In this document: positions 26,959 to 37,279 of the stretch, piece by piece
Layout of the letters: every line of letters starts with the position of its first letter
Position numbering within the stretch: the first letter of the stretch is position 1
Assembly: GCF_031846275.1 (NCBI RefSeq)
Contig: NZ_JAVRIB010000010.1
Coordinates: 1 to 64,000, forward strand
DNA length: 64,000 nt
Direction of reading: 5' to 3'
Origin: Spectribacter hydrogenoxidans
GTDB lineage: Bacteria > Pseudomonadota > Gammaproteobacteria > Nevskiales > Salinisphaeraceae
Position numbers and translations under genes: made by a program
The notes under the pieces: generated by a model
What the model saw: the letters and a program-made list of their open reading frames with translations, nothing else
The model's database searches: none
Told to the model about the DNA's origin: nothing

Positions 26959-27468
26959 CTAGCGCGACTTGAGACGCTCGAGAACCTGGCCGGTGATGTC
27001 GACCTGATCCGTTGCAAACAGCACGCCGTCGCCGAGGATGAGGTCATAGTCACCGGATTCGGCGAACTCCTGGATCACCTCGCGCACGTCGTTGCGCAGG
27101 CCTTCCAGGGCCTTCTGCTCGGCGCGCTGAACATCCTCGTTGAATTCCGACTGGGCCAGTTGCAGTCGACGCTGCTGGTCGCGAATGCTCTGTTCGAGTT
27201 GATCGCGGGCTTCCGCACTCATCACCGAGCCGTCACGCTGCAGGCGCTGCACGTCCTCGCGCAGCTTTTCCTGGCGGGACTGGAGATCGTCTCGGCGGCT
27301 GGTGAATTCTTCTTCCATCTCGGCACGGGCGCGCTGGGCCTGCGGCGACTGGCTGACCAGCTGCGGGAGATTCACCACCGCGATCTTGAGCGACCCCTGC
27401 GCATGTGCCACGCCGCCGGCCAGCAGCATGGCTGCTACAACCGTCGTCAGAAATTTGGTTCCTCTCAC
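26959..27468 (-). CDS. skp: Periplasmic chaperone Skp (OmpH family)
   Basis: Skp holds unfolded outer-membrane proteins in the periplasm and delivers them to BAM. The 169 residues start with a signal peptide ending near AHAQG and contain a long charged coiled coil (about 45-120), the tentacle region, with KIAVVNLPQLVSQSPQ at its start. The GTG start is supported by GGAGAGG eight bases upstream. It sits between bamA and lpxD, its standard position. Confidence 0.95.
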   Translation of the reverse strand: MRGTKFLTTVVAAMLLAGGVAHAQGSLKIAVVNLPQLVSQSPQAQRARAEMEEEFTSRRDDLQSRQEKLREDVQRLQRDGSVMSAEARDQLEQSIRDQQRRLQLAQSEFNEDVQRAEQKALEGLRNDVREVIQEFAESGDYDLILGDGVLFATDQVDITGQVLERLKSR

Positions 27469-27540
27469 GATTTAACCTCTCCAATGGTTTGATTGCATCC
27501 GGTCCGGGCGCCTTCACCTGCCAACCGCCGCGGCAGCATG

Positions 27541-29907
27541 CTAGAGGCCGACGCCGAACGAGAACTGAAACCGGTCCACGCGGTCATTCGGCCGCTCGTC
27601 CACGTACACCGCATAGCTTACCCGGAGCAGCCCGAAGAATGGCGTGAACCAGTAGAACGCCGCCCCGGCGGAGCTGCGCAGGTCGTCGTACTCGAATTCG
27701 TCCGCGCCGCTGAAGACGTTGCCGACATCGTAGAACAGGCTGAGCCGAGTGGATTTATTGTCACTTTCCAGGAACGTCGGGATCACCAGTTCGTTCTGCA
27801 TGGTGGTCAGGAACTGGCCGCCGAAGGGGTTGTTGAAACTGTCCCGGGGACCGAGAAAGCCGTCCTGGAAGCCGCGCACCGAGCGGGCACCGCCGGCGAA
27901 GTAGTTATCATAGGGCGGCACGTCGCGACCCTTGCCCCAGACACCGGTGTCTGCCACCCGCAGGTTGGTCTCGAACACGAACTTGTCGGACAGCCAGTCG
28001 GACCAGGTGCCCACCGCGAAAAACTGCTCGTGCGTGAAGCTGGCGTTGTAGTACTCGACATCTGAGCCCGGCAGCTTGAAGTCGAAGTTGACCGAGGTAT
28101 TCGCGCCGCGGGTGGCGAAGAACGACCGGTTACGGGTATCCCGGTTCCAGCCGGTGCGCAACTCGTAGGTGAAGAATTCCCGGCCGTTCTGGCGGATGAA
28201 CTGCCGCAGTTCCGCCGAGGTCAGGAAGGTAGGCTGGCCGCCGAGCGTAATGGGATCGATACGGGTGGAAATCTCGTTGGTCTCGACCCCGAAGCCGATA
28301 CGGAAGTTGGAATACTCGGAAATCGGGATGCCGAAGGTCGTCGCCGCGCCGATCGAGTTGAGGTCGAACCCGGAACCGAAGCGGATGATCTCCTCGGTGT
28401 CGCGATAGAACGCGGAGATCGTCCTGGAAATGCCGTCCTCGGTGTAATACGGATCGGTCCAGCTGCCGGACAGGGTCCGCGCGAAACTATTGGTTTCCGC
28501 CTGCAAGCGCAGGCGGTTGCCGGTACCGCGGAAGTTGCTGTGGCTGACACTGCCGTTGATCAGAAAGCCCTGGGCATCCGAAAACCCGACGCCGAACTGC
28601 AGAGTGCCGGCGGGCCGCTCGGACACGCTGAAATCGACATCCACCAGATCCTCCGAGCCGGGCACCGGTTCGGTTTCGACGGTGGCCTGCTCGATGAACT
28701 GCAGCCGTGCCAGCCGAACCCGCGAGCGTTCCACTGCGCGCCGGGCGAAAGTGGCACCCTCGAACTGGCGCATCTCGCGGCGCAGGGTCTCATCGTTGGT
28801 CTTCTGGTTGCCCGAGAACTGGATCCGGCGCACGTAGGCCCGTTTGCCCGGTTCCACGAAGAAGGTGACCTCGACGGTCTTTTCCTCGTCATCCGGCCGG
28901 GTGAGCGGGTCAACCTCGGAGAACGCATAGCCGAAATCGGCCAGGCCGGAGCTGATGCGATTGGCGGTATCGGTAACCAGCTGGCGCGAGAAGGTCTGAC
29001 CCTCCCGGGCACTGACCAGGGCGCGCAGATTGGACTCGGGGACGATCAGATCACCCGCGAACTCGATGTTGCTGATGGTGTAGGCATCGCCTTCATCGAC
29101 GTTAATGGTGAGGAAGATGTCGCGCTTGTCCGGCGACAGCGACACCTGGATGGAGGTGACGTTGAAACGGAGATAGCCCTGATCCTGATAGAACGAATTC
29201 AGCGTTTCCATATCCCCGAGAAGTTTCTCGCGGGAGTAATTGGCACGGCTGCGCCAGAAGGTCAGCGGATGGGCGTAGAAGGGTTTGACCGATTCCAGCG
29301 AGATGACATCCAGCAGTTCCTCGTCGCTGAAGTCCTCGTTGCCGACGATGTTGATGTCCGCAATCTTGGCGACCTGCCCTTCCTCGACGTTGATCGCGAT
29401 GTCCACGCGATTGCCGTCGAGTTCGGTCACCTCAGTCTCCACGTTCACGGCGTAGAAGCCGTTGGCGTAATACTGACGCTGAAGCTCCAGCCGGAGCTGA
29501 TCCAGCAGCGCCCGCTTGTAGAGTTCGCCCTCTGCCATGCCCTGCTGGCGCAGGCTTTCCTTGAGTTCGTCGCCACCGATCTGCTTGTTGCCCTCGATGG
29601 TGAAGGAGGCGATCTCCGGCCGCTCACGCACGTTCACCACCAGCGTGTTGCCGTCGCGACCGAGGGAGACGTCCTCGAACAGGCCGGTGTCATAAAGTGC
29701 GCGAATTGCCTGCGCACTGCGGGACTGGTCCACGCGGTCACCCACCGACAGCGGCAGATAGGTCAGCACGGTGCCGGACTCGAGCCGCTGCACACCCTCG
29801 ACGCGGATTTCCTCGGCGGTAAAGGCGCTGAACGCCCATGCCCCCTGCCCCGCGAACAGCATCAGACCCGCGAACAGGACGAGACGACGACTGGCCGCCG
29901 CAATCAC
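27541..29907 (-). CDS. bamA: Outer membrane protein assembly factor BamA
   Basis: BamA is the essential core of the beta-barrel assembly machine. A signal peptide (LVLFAGLMLFAGQGAWA) precedes five POTRA domains (to about residue 420) and a 16-strand barrel containing the conserved loop-6 motif SVRGFQ and ending in an aromatic-rich strand (RFQFSFGVGL). The GTG at 29907 gives 788 residues and a 25-residue signal peptide; a TTG at 29934 would add nine residues. Neither has a good ribosome site. It lies after rseP and before skp. Confidence 0.96.
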   Translation of the reverse strand: MIAAASRRLVLFAGLMLFAGQGAWAFSAFTAEEIRVEGVQRLESGTVLTYLPLSVGDRVDQSRSAQAIRALYDTGLFEDVSLGRDGNTLVVNVRERPEIASFTIEGNKQIGGDELKESLRQQGMAEGELYKRALLDQLRLELQRQYYANGFYAVNVETEVTELDGNRVDIAINVEEGQVAKIADINIVGNEDFSDEELLDVISLESVKPFYAHPLTFWRSRANYSREKLLGDMETLNSFYQDQGYLRFNVTSIQVSLSPDKRDIFLTINVDEGDAYTISNIEFAGDLIVPESNLRALVSAREGQTFSRQLVTDTANRISSGLADFGYAFSEVDPLTRPDDEEKTVEVTFFVEPGKRAYVRRIQFSGNQKTNDETLRREMRQFEGATFARRAVERSRVRLARLQFIEQATVETEPVPGSEDLVDVDFSVSERPAGTLQFGVGFSDAQGFLINGSVSHSNFRGTGNRLRLQAETNSFARTLSGSWTDPYYTEDGISRTISAFYRDTEEIIRFGSGFDLNSIGAATTFGIPISEYSNFRIGFGVETNEISTRIDPITLGGQPTFLTSAELRQFIRQNGREFFTYELRTGWNRDTRNRSFFATRGANTSVNFDFKLPGSDVEYYNASFTHEQFFAVGTWSDWLSDKFVFETNLRVADTGVWGKGRDVPPYDNYFAGGARSVRGFQDGFLGPRDSFNNPFGGQFLTTMQNELVIPTFLESDNKSTRLSLFYDVGNVFSGADEFEYDDLRSSAGAAFYWFTPFFGLLRVSYAVYVDERPNDRVDRFQFSFGVGL

Positions 29908-30000
29908 GATGGAAACCGGATGCTGTGGCGGCAAACAGAAGCCAGCAGGCAGCGCATGAAGATGCTCCCGAAGATCAAAGGCCCACGTAGTGCCCGGCCG

Positions 30001-31356
30001 TCAGCCGAGCAGTCGCATGATGTCGTTGTAGAAGGCCAGACTCATGAGCATAAGAAGCGCCAGCATCCCGGCCTGCTGGCCGATGATCTGGGCTTGCTCG
30101 GAGAGCGGCCGTCCGCGAATGATTTCGACGGCATAATACATAAGATGACCGCCGTCTAACACAGGCACCGGCAGCAGGTTCAGCACTGCCAGACTGACAC
30201 TGACCAGCGCCAGGAACCCGAGGAACGCTTCCAGCCCGATGGTCGCCGTCTTGCCGGCGTAGTCGGCAATCTGGATCGGGCCGCTGATGTTCTTCCAGGA
30301 AACGTCGCCGATGACCATGCGCCAGAGCAGACGCACCGTCAGCGCCGTGATTGACCAGGTCTCGGCCACCGCCGCCGGGATCGCGGACAACGGATCCAGC
30401 CGGGTGACGGTGCGCAGATCCTCCCACTGGCTGGCGTCGACCGATATCTGCGCTCCCAGGCGTCCCACCGGACCATCCTCGCCATCCGCCCGGGCCAGGG
30501 TTATGGACAGGGTCATCGGCTGGCCATTCCGTTCGATCTTCAATTCAATCGTTTCGCCGGGTCGCGCCTGCACCCAGTCGACCAGCGCCTGCGGGCCGTC
30601 AAGCGACTCGTCGCCGGCCGCCAGCACCCGATCCCCGGCCTGCATGCCGGCCGCAGCCGCAGCGCTGCCGTCCAGTACATCGGCAATCACCGGCACGCCG
30701 CCCGGCTGGAACGGCTGCATACCCAGTTCGGTGAACAGCGTCTCGGGTTCGGCGGACACGCCGCTCAGGTCCAGCATCACCCGCCGCTGGCCGCCGTCGG
30801 CGGCGTTCACCGTCAGCGACACCATGTCGCCATCCAGCGTGCGCTGCAGCAACGTGAGGCGCAGTTCCTGCCAGGTCGGTGTGGACCTGTCGTCCACCGC
30901 CACCACCTGATCGCGCTGCTCCAGACCCGCCGCCGCGGCTCGGGTCTCGGCCGGCACCTCCCCGATCACGGGCTTGATACCACCGACACCCAGCATGAAG
31001 ACAAGCCAGTAAGCGGCTATCGCAAAGAGGAAATTGATGCCGGGGCCTGCCGCGACAATGGCAATGCGGCTGGCCACCGGCTGACGATTGAAGGCTCGGT
31101 GTGCCTGATCCGCCGGCACCTCGCCCTCGCGGTCGTCGAGCATTTTGACGTAGCCGCCGAGCGGAATCGCGGACAGCCAGTATTCGGTGCCATCACGTCC
31201 GGTCCGACCCAGCAACCGGGGCCCGAAGCCCACCGAATACCGCAACACCTGAACACCGAGCCGCCGGGCGACCCAGAAATGGCCGAATTCGTGTACCGCC
31301 ACCAGCACACCGATCGCGACGATGAATGCCGGTACCGACATCAGCCAGTCAGGCAT
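30001..31356 (-). CDS. rseP: Site-2 zinc metalloprotease RseP
   Basis: RseP cleaves anti-sigma factor RseA within the inner membrane during the sigma-E envelope stress response. The ATG at 31356 has GGGGAG five bases upstream and gives 451 residues. The zinc motif VHEFGH (His22, Glu23, His26) lies in the first helix, two PDZ domains fill about 115-300, and the third zinc ligand is in LLPVPVLDGGHL near the C-terminus. It directly follows cdsA apart from an 81-bp gap where dxr is expected in Pseudomonas-type loci. Confidence 0.97.
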   Translation of the reverse strand: MPDWLMSVPAFIVAIGVLVAVHEFGHFWVARRLGVQVLRYSVGFGPRLLGRTGRDGTEYWLSAIPLGGYVKMLDDREGEVPADQAHRAFNRQPVASRIAIVAAGPGINFLFAIAAYWLVFMLGVGGIKPVIGEVPAETRAAAAGLEQRDQVVAVDDRSTPTWQELRLTLLQRTLDGDMVSLTVNAADGGQRRVMLDLSGVSAEPETLFTELGMQPFQPGGVPVIADVLDGSAAAAAGMQAGDRVLAAGDESLDGPQALVDWVQARPGETIELKIERNGQPMTLSITLARADGEDGPVGRLGAQISVDASQWEDLRTVTRLDPLSAIPAAVAETWSITALTVRLLWRMVIGDVSWKNISGPIQIADYAGKTATIGLEAFLGFLALVSVSLAVLNLLPVPVLDGGHLMYYAVEIIRGRPLSEQAQIIGQQAGMLALLMLMSLAFYNDIMRLLG

Positions 31357-31437
31357 GACACTCCCCAGGTTGAAGGCAATTCGTGAACGGGCGTTGGACC
31401 GCGGGGAACCGGATTCGATCCCGACACGGCCGGACAA

Positions 31438-32249
31438 TCACAGCGGCAACCATTGCAGCCCCAGCGAGAACAGCGGTGCCGCCGCCAGCAGGCTGTCGAT
31501 GCGATCGAGCACCCCGCCGTGCCCCGGAAACAGATTGCCGCTGTCCTTCACCCCGGCATGGCGCTTGAACATGCTCTGGGTCAGATCCCCGACGATGGAG
31601 ATCGCTCCGGTCAGGACCGCCAGCAGAATGAATGCCAGGGCCACACCGCCGGCCAGATCCAGCCACCAGGCCCCGAGCACCCCGGCCAGTGTGGTCAAGG
31701 CCAGGCCGCCCGCAGCGCCTTCCAGGGTCTTGCCCGGACTGACGTTGGGCGCCAGCTTGCGCCGTCCCAGCGCCCGGCCGGCGAAGTAGGCGCCGGTGTC
31801 GGCGGCCCAGATCAAAATCAGCAGAAGCAGCATCAGCGTGGGGCCGGCCGGCCCGGCGTGCAGCCAGACCAGGGCCACGAAACAGGCGCTGAGCACGAGC
31901 AGGCCGCTGATCAAGGTCAGCGCCGGGCGTCCCAGGCTGGCGCCCCAACCGCGAGGGAAGGCCGGAATCCAGCGCACCGCCGCGGCCCACCAGACCAGTG
32001 CTGCCCCGAGCCAGGTCAGGACCAGACCCGGGTGCACCAACCCGTACCAGCCGCCGAGCATCACCAGGGCCGTGACCGCCGCGCCCGCCGCACGCGGGCC
32101 GGCCTCGCGAATGCCACCCAGACGGCCCCATTCCCAGGCGCCCAGTGTCAACAGCGAGCCGAGAATCAGGGCAACACCCGCGGTGGGCAGCCAGAGGATG
32201 GCGGCCACAACCAGCGGCAGCAATGCCAGTGCCGTGAGGATGCGGGTTT

Positions 32250-32256
<7 letters not shown>
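31438..32256 (-). CDS. cdsA: Phosphatidate cytidylyltransferase
   Basis: CdsA makes CDP-diacylglycerol, the precursor of all phospholipids, in the inner membrane. The ATG at 32256 overlaps the uppS stop, giving 272 residues with about eight membrane helices. The C-terminal family signature is readable as SIVGDLTQSMFKRHAGVKDS followed by GHGGVLDRIDSLL, with ADTGAYFAGRALGRRKLAP before it. Confidence 0.96.
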
Positions 32257-32978
<722 letters not shown>

Positions 32979-32995
32979 GGCAGCAGCCGTCCCGC

Positions 32996-33553
32996 TCAGA
33001 CCGTCATCACTTCCTGCTCTTTGTTATCGAGCAGCGAATCGATCCGGCCGACATGCTCGTCGGTCAGGGTCTGGATGCGGTTCTCCGCGCTGCGGGCCTC
33101 ATCCTCGGTGATGTCCTTTTCGTTGACCAGTTCCTTGAAGTCCTGGTTCGCATCCCGCCGGATATTGCGCACCGCCACCCGGGTGTCCTCGGCTTCCTGG
33201 CGCAGGATCTTGACCAGGTCGCGGCGACGCTCCTCGGTCAGCGGCGGCAGCATCACCCGGATGACCTGCCCGCTGGTGGAGGGATTCAGGCCCAGATCCG
33301 AGGTCATGATCGCCTTCTCCACCACCGGCACCATGGATTTCTCCCAGGGACTGACGGTAATGGTGCGGGCATCTTCCACGCTCACGCTGGCGGCCTGGTG
33401 AATCGGCACCTTGGCGCCGTAATACTCCACTTCCACGTGGTCCAGCAGGTTGGCGCTGGCCCGGCCGGTGCGGATCTTGCTGAAGTTGTCCTGCAGCACG
33501 CTGATGGACTTGTCCATGCGCTGCTGCGCGTCCTTGATAATCTCGTCGATCAT
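32996..33553 (-). CDS. frr: Ribosome recycling factor
   Basis: Frr, with EF-G, splits post-termination ribosomes. The 185-residue protein is collinear with E. coli RRF: MDKSISVLQDNFSKIRTGRA, LDHVEVEYYGA, ITVSPWEKSMV, NPSTSGQVIRV and LTEERRRDLVK. The start overlaps the pyrH stop by four bases. Confidence 0.98.
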   Translation of the reverse strand: MIDEIIKDAQQRMDKSISVLQDNFSKIRTGRASANLLDHVEVEYYGAKVPIHQAASVSVEDARTITVSPWEKSMVPVVEKAIMTSDLGLNPSTSGQVIRVMLPPLTEERRRDLVKILRQEAEDTRVAVRNIRRDANQDFKELVNEKDITEDEARSAENRIQTLTDEHVGRIDSLLDNKEQEVMTV

Positions 33554-34296
33554 GGCGTCTCCGTGGAACCGGTGCGATTGTCGACCAGCGTACCCACCGT
33601 GGTGTCACCACGCACGATGCGGCCGAGATCGCCGGCCCGTTGAATGTCGAATACCCGAAGCGGCAGACCATTGTCCCGGCAGAGCACGATGGCGGTGGTA
33701 TCCATCACCGCCAGACGGCCATCGATGACTTCGTCGTAACTGAGGTGCTCGTGGCGTATCGCGTTCGCGTCCTTGTTCGGATCGGCGCTGTAGATACCGT
33801 CCACCTTGGTGGCCTTGAGCAGCAGATCCGCACCGATCTCGATCGCCCGCAGGCTGGCTGCCGAATCCGTGGTGAAGAAGGGATTGCCCGTGCCGGCGGC
33901 GAAGATCACCACCCGGCCCTTGTCCAGATGCCGGATGGCCCGGCGGCGGATGTAGTCCTCGCATACCTGGTTAACGCGAATCGCCGACATCACCCGGGCG
34001 GTCATGCCGGCGCGTTCCACCGCGTCCTGCAGGGCCAGGGCATTGATCACGGTGGCCAGCATGCCCATCTGGTCCCCGGTCACCCGGTCCATGCCGGCCC
34101 CGGCCAGACCCGCGCCGCGGAAGATGTTACCGCCGCCGACCACGACCGCTATCTGAACACCCAGGGCTATCTGGTCGCCGATTTCACCGGCCAGGCGGTG
34201 AATCACCGCTGGACTGATGCCGTAGTCGGATTCGCCCATCAGGGCTTCGCCACTGAGCTTGAGCAGAATGCGGCGGTGGACCGGCTTGTCGGACAT
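33550..34296 (-). CDS. pyrH: UMP kinase
   Basis: PyrH phosphorylates UMP to UDP. It is an amino-acid-kinase-fold protein of 248 residues with RILLKLSGEALMGE, VVVGGGNIFRGAGLAGAGMD, DQMGMLATVINALAL, GTGNPFFTTDSAASLRA and KVDGIYSADPNKD. A good ribosome site (AAGAGGA) precedes the ATG. It follows tsf across an 89-bp gap that contains a GC-rich imperfect stem. Confidence 0.98.
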   Translation of the reverse strand: MSDKPVHRRILLKLSGEALMGESDYGISPAVIHRLAGEIGDQIALGVQIAVVVGGGNIFRGAGLAGAGMDRVTGDQMGMLATVINALALQDAVERAGMTARVMSAIRVNQVCEDYIRRRAIRHLDKGRVVIFAAGTGNPFFTTDSAASLRAIEIGADLLLKATKVDGIYSADPNKDANAIRHEHLSYDEVIDGRLAVMDTTAIVLCRDNGLPLRVFDIQRAGDLGRIVRGDTTVGTLVDNRTGSTETP

Positions 34297-34385
34297 GCAG
34301 TCCTCTTATTGCTTGACCAGAATCACGCAGCCATGCGGCGGCACCGTCGGGTGCGCCCGCCGGTGACGGGCGACATCCCTGTTGT

Positions 34386-35267
34386 TCAGGCCGAGCCCTG
34401 GGCCTGGGCCCGCACCTCGGCGGCAAAGTCTTCCTCGACCTTCTCGATCCCCTCGCCCACTTCGAAACGAGCGTAGGCCAGCAGCGTGGCACCAGCCGCT
34501 TTCAGCAGCTTCTCCACCGTCTGGTCCGGATCCTTGACGAAGGGCTGACCCAGCAGTGTGATCTCGGCGAAATACTTGCGCAGGCGACCCTCGACCATCT
34601 TCTCGATGATGTCGTCCGGCTTGCCGCTGTCACGCGCCTGCTCGATCAGGAATGCCTTTTCGCGCTGACGCACGTCCTCTGGCACGTGGTCGGGCGAGGC
34701 GTATTCCGGGTTGGTGGCAGCCACATGCATGGCGATATCCCGCGCCAGCGCCTCGTCGCCGCCTTCCAGCGCCACCAGACAGCCGATCCGGCTGCCATGC
34801 AGGTAGGCGCCGATCACGCCGTTATCCGCAGTGATGCAATGCACCCGACGCACGGAGATGTTCTCGCCCAGCTTGGCCACCAGGGCCCGCCGCCGGGCGT
34901 CGACGGTCTCACCGTCCACTTCCAGTTCGGACAGCGCCTCGGCCTCCTCGACTCCGGCCGCCAGTGCGGCGCCGGCCACCTGCTCGGCGAAGGCAACGAA
35001 ATCCGCATTGCTGGCAACGAAATCGGTTTCCGAGTTCACTTCCAGCAGCAGGGCGCGGCTGCCGTCATCGCTGACGGCAGTCACCGCGCGGCCTTCCGCG
35101 GCCACGCGACCAGCCTTCTTGTCGGCCTTGGCCAGACCGTCGCGGCGCATGTTCTCCGCCGCGGCGTCGATATCGCCATCCGCGGCCTGGAGCGCCTTCT
35201 TGCATTCCATCATGCCCGCGCCGGTTCGCTCGCGCAGGGCCTTGACCTGAGATGCACTGATCGTCAT
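34386..35267 (-). CDS. tsf: Elongation factor Ts
   Basis: EF-Ts exchanges GDP for GTP on EF-Tu. The ATG at 35267 has AAGGAAG five bases upstream and gives 293 residues. The N-terminal UBA-like domain (VKALRERTGAGMMECKKAL) and the core with LLEVNSETDFVASN and FAEQVA are canonical, with DSGKPDDIIEKMVEGRLRK in the C-terminal dimerisation part. It follows rpsB by 38 bp. Confidence 0.98.
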   Translation of the reverse strand: MTISASQVKALRERTGAGMMECKKALQAADGDIDAAAENMRRDGLAKADKKAGRVAAEGRAVTAVSDDGSRALLLEVNSETDFVASNADFVAFAEQVAGAALAAGVEEAEALSELEVDGETVDARRRALVAKLGENISVRRVHCITADNGVIGAYLHGSRIGCLVALEGGDEALARDIAMHVAATNPEYASPDHVPEDVRQREKAFLIEQARDSGKPDDIIEKMVEGRLRKYFAEITLLGQPFVKDPDQTVEKLLKAAGATLLAYARFEVGEGIEKVEEDFAAEVRAQAQGSA

Positions 35268-35305
35268 GGATCTTCCTTTCAATTCGGGATGTTGTGCAGC
35301 AGACT

Positions 35306-36229
35306 TCAGCTCTTGTCCGCGGTGTCCTCGTCGCCTTCCGGCTTGGCCTCGGCATCCACCGCAGCCACATCCTCAAGCGACGCCGTCGCGGCCGGTTCGG
35401 CCTCGGCTTCGGATTCCTGCAACACGGTGTTCTGGGTCACCTTGGGTGCTTCCGGTTCCGGTTTGGTTCCGGACTCGACCGCTGCCGGGGCGGCCGCTTC
35501 GGTCTCCTCGACCTCGACGAAATCACCGCTGTCGTCGGGACGCACGGAGATGCCGCGACCGGCGATGACCGCGTCGGCCATGACCTGGCTGTAGATGCGA
35601 ATGGCACGAATCGCGTCGTCATTGCCCGGTATTACCATGTCGACCTTATCCGGGGAGCAGTTGGAATCCACCACCGCCACCACCGGGATGCCCAGCTTGC
35701 GGGCCTCGTCCACGGCGATGTTCTCGAAACCGACGTCGACCACGAACAGCGCATCCGGCAGGCTGGTCATGTCCTTGATGCCGCCGATGCCGCGCTCGAG
35801 CTTGTCCCGCTCGCGGGACAGTTCCAGGCCTTCCTTCTTGGAAACCTTGCGGATCGAGCCGTCCTCGATCATCTGCTCCAGATCGTGCAGGCGCTGAATC
35901 GAGTTCTTTACCGTCTTGAAGTTGGTGAGCATGCCGCCCAGCCAGCGGTGATTGACGTAGGGCATGCCGCAGCGGGCCGCCTGTGTGCCGATGGCATCGC
36001 GGGCCGCGCGCTTGGTGCCCACGAACATCAGCTTGCCGCCGTTGGCGGCCAGTCGGCTGACGTAGTTGTAGGCGTCCTTGAGAAGCGGCAGGGTCTCCTC
36101 GAGGTTGATGATGTGGATCTTGTTGCGATGGCCGAAGATGTAGGGTTCCATCTTCGGGTTCCAATAGCGCGTGCGGTGGCCAAAGTGCACACCCGCTTCC
36201 AGCAGTTCGCGCATGCTGATATCGGTCAT
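35306..36229 (-). CDS. rpsB: Small ribosomal subunit protein S2 with long acidic C-terminal tail
   Basis: S2 sits on the back of the 30S subunit and anchors S1. The ATG at 36229 has CGGAGAC upstream. Residues 1-225 are standard (LLEAGVHFGHRTRYWNPKM, FVGTKRAARDAI, NHRWLGGMLTNFKTV, LFVVDVGFENIAVDEARKL, AIRAIRIYSQVMADAV). Residues from about 230 to 307 form an extra Ala/Glu/Asp-rich tail absent from E. coli S2 (241 residues). It is the first gene of the long minus-strand block and divergent from map, the usual arrangement. Confidence 0.97.
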   Translation of the reverse strand: MTDISMRELLEAGVHFGHRTRYWNPKMEPYIFGHRNKIHIINLEETLPLLKDAYNYVSRLAANGGKLMFVGTKRAARDAIGTQAARCGMPYVNHRWLGGMLTNFKTVKNSIQRLHDLEQMIEDGSIRKVSKKEGLELSRERDKLERGIGGIKDMTSLPDALFVVDVGFENIAVDEARKLGIPVVAVVDSNCSPDKVDMVIPGNDDAIRAIRIYSQVMADAVIAGRGISVRPDDSGDFVEVEETEAAAPAAVESGTKPEPEAPKVTQNTVLQESEAEAEPAATASLEDVAAVDAEAKPEGDEDTADKS

Positions 36230-36395
36230 GAGTTGTCTCCGGGTTGAGCCTCCGCGCCACCCCATGCGGCAATCCCGGCTTGCAGTTGCAGGCAGGACAC
36301 CCGGCCACATGTGCCGGTGGGCGTGAGAATTTTCAAAAGTACCGGCGAACCGGCCGCGTTACGAATAACGCCCGCGTTGCCGCGAGCGGCGGCGC

Positions 36396-36401
36396 TTTAT
36401 A
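36396..36401 (-). promoter_or_regulatory. Candidate extended -10 box for rpsB
   Basis: In the 285-bp rpsB-map divergent spacer (36230-36514), the minus strand reads TATGGTATAAAGC, an extended -10 (TGG-TATAAA) about 165 bp before rpsB. No convincing -35 is seen. The rest of the spacer holds a CACATGTG palindrome inside CCGG flanks at about 36301-36317 and no gene. A long rpsB leader fits the known autoregulation of S2 synthesis in E. coli but is not shown here. Confidence 0.3.
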
Positions 36402-36514
36402 CCATACTGCGCTTTGCCGGACCACCACATCGCCGCGGTAAACCCCCGTCGGCACTCGCCCGCGGCGCGCCCCGACCGGCCCCGCGGTATCCGCCCCGCC
36501 AACACTCGAGGCTT

Positions 36515-37279
36515 ATGACCGTCACCATCAAGACCGCCGACGAACAGGACCGGATGCGCACCGCCGGCCGGATGGCCGCCAGCGTACTCGACATGATCGG
36601 GGAATATGTGCAGCCCGGCGTTACCACCGGCGAGCTCGATCGCCTGTGCCACGAGTACATCGTCGGCGAGCTGGATGCGATCCCCGCCCCGCTGAATTAT
36701 CACGGCTTTCCCAAGTCCGTGTGCACCTCGGTGAATCACGTGGTCTGCCACGGCATTCCGGGGGACAAGAAGCTCAAGAAGGGCGACGCCTTGAACATCG
36801 ACGTCACCGTGATCAAGGACGGTTATCACGGCGACACGTCCCGCATGTTCTTCGCCGGCGAACCGGGCGTGCAGGCGGCGCGCCTGTCCGACGTGGCCTA
36901 CGAGGCCCTGTGGCAGGGCATCGACATCGTGCGCCCCGGCACCACCCTGGGCGACATCGGTGCCGTCATCCAGCACCACGTGGAAGCCAGCAATTTCTCG
37001 GTGGTACGCGAGTACTGCGGGCACGGCATCGGGCGTGAATTCCACGAGGACCCGCAGGTCCTGCACTATGGTCAGGCCGGCACCGGGCTAGCACTCGAGG
37101 CCGGCATGACCTTCACCATCGAGCCCATGGTCAATGCCGGGAAACGCCACGTTAAGGTGCTGCGCGACGGCTGGACAGTGGTGACCAAGGACCACACTCT
37201 GTCGGCGCAATGGGAACACACCCTGCTGGTTACCGCCGACGGAGTCGAGGTACTGACGCTGGGCCGGGACGCCTCTTGA
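36515..37279 (+). CDS. map: Methionine aminopeptidase type I
   Basis: Map removes initiator methionine from nascent proteins. The 254-residue protein has the five metal ligands of the pita-bread fold: INIDVTVIKDGYHGDTSRMF (two Asp), GHGIGREFHEDP (His), TFTIEPMV (Glu) and the last Glu in SAQWEHTLLVT; KSVCTSVNHVVCHGIP carries the substrate-binding His. ATG at 36515 with GAGG six bases upstream. Overlaps the glnD start. Confidence 0.98.
   Translation: MTVTIKTADEQDRMRTAGRMAASVLDMIGEYVQPGVTTGELDRLCHEYIVGELDAIPAPLNYHGFPKSVCTSVNHVVCHGIPGDKKLKKGDALNIDVTVIKDGYHGDTSRMFFAGEPGVQAARLSDVAYEALWQGIDIVRPGTTLGDIGAVIQHHVEASNFSVVREYCGHGIGREFHEDPQVLHYGQAGTGLALEAGMTFTIEPMVNAGKRHVKVLRDGWTVVTKDHTLSAQWEHTLLVTADGVEVLTLGRDAS

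Noticed and set aside
29908..29957. A tiny reading frame just upstream of bamA (ATG near 29957 ending over the GTG)
   Set aside because: It is about 17 codons, has no ribosome site, and could arise by chance; translational coupling to bamA cannot be shown.
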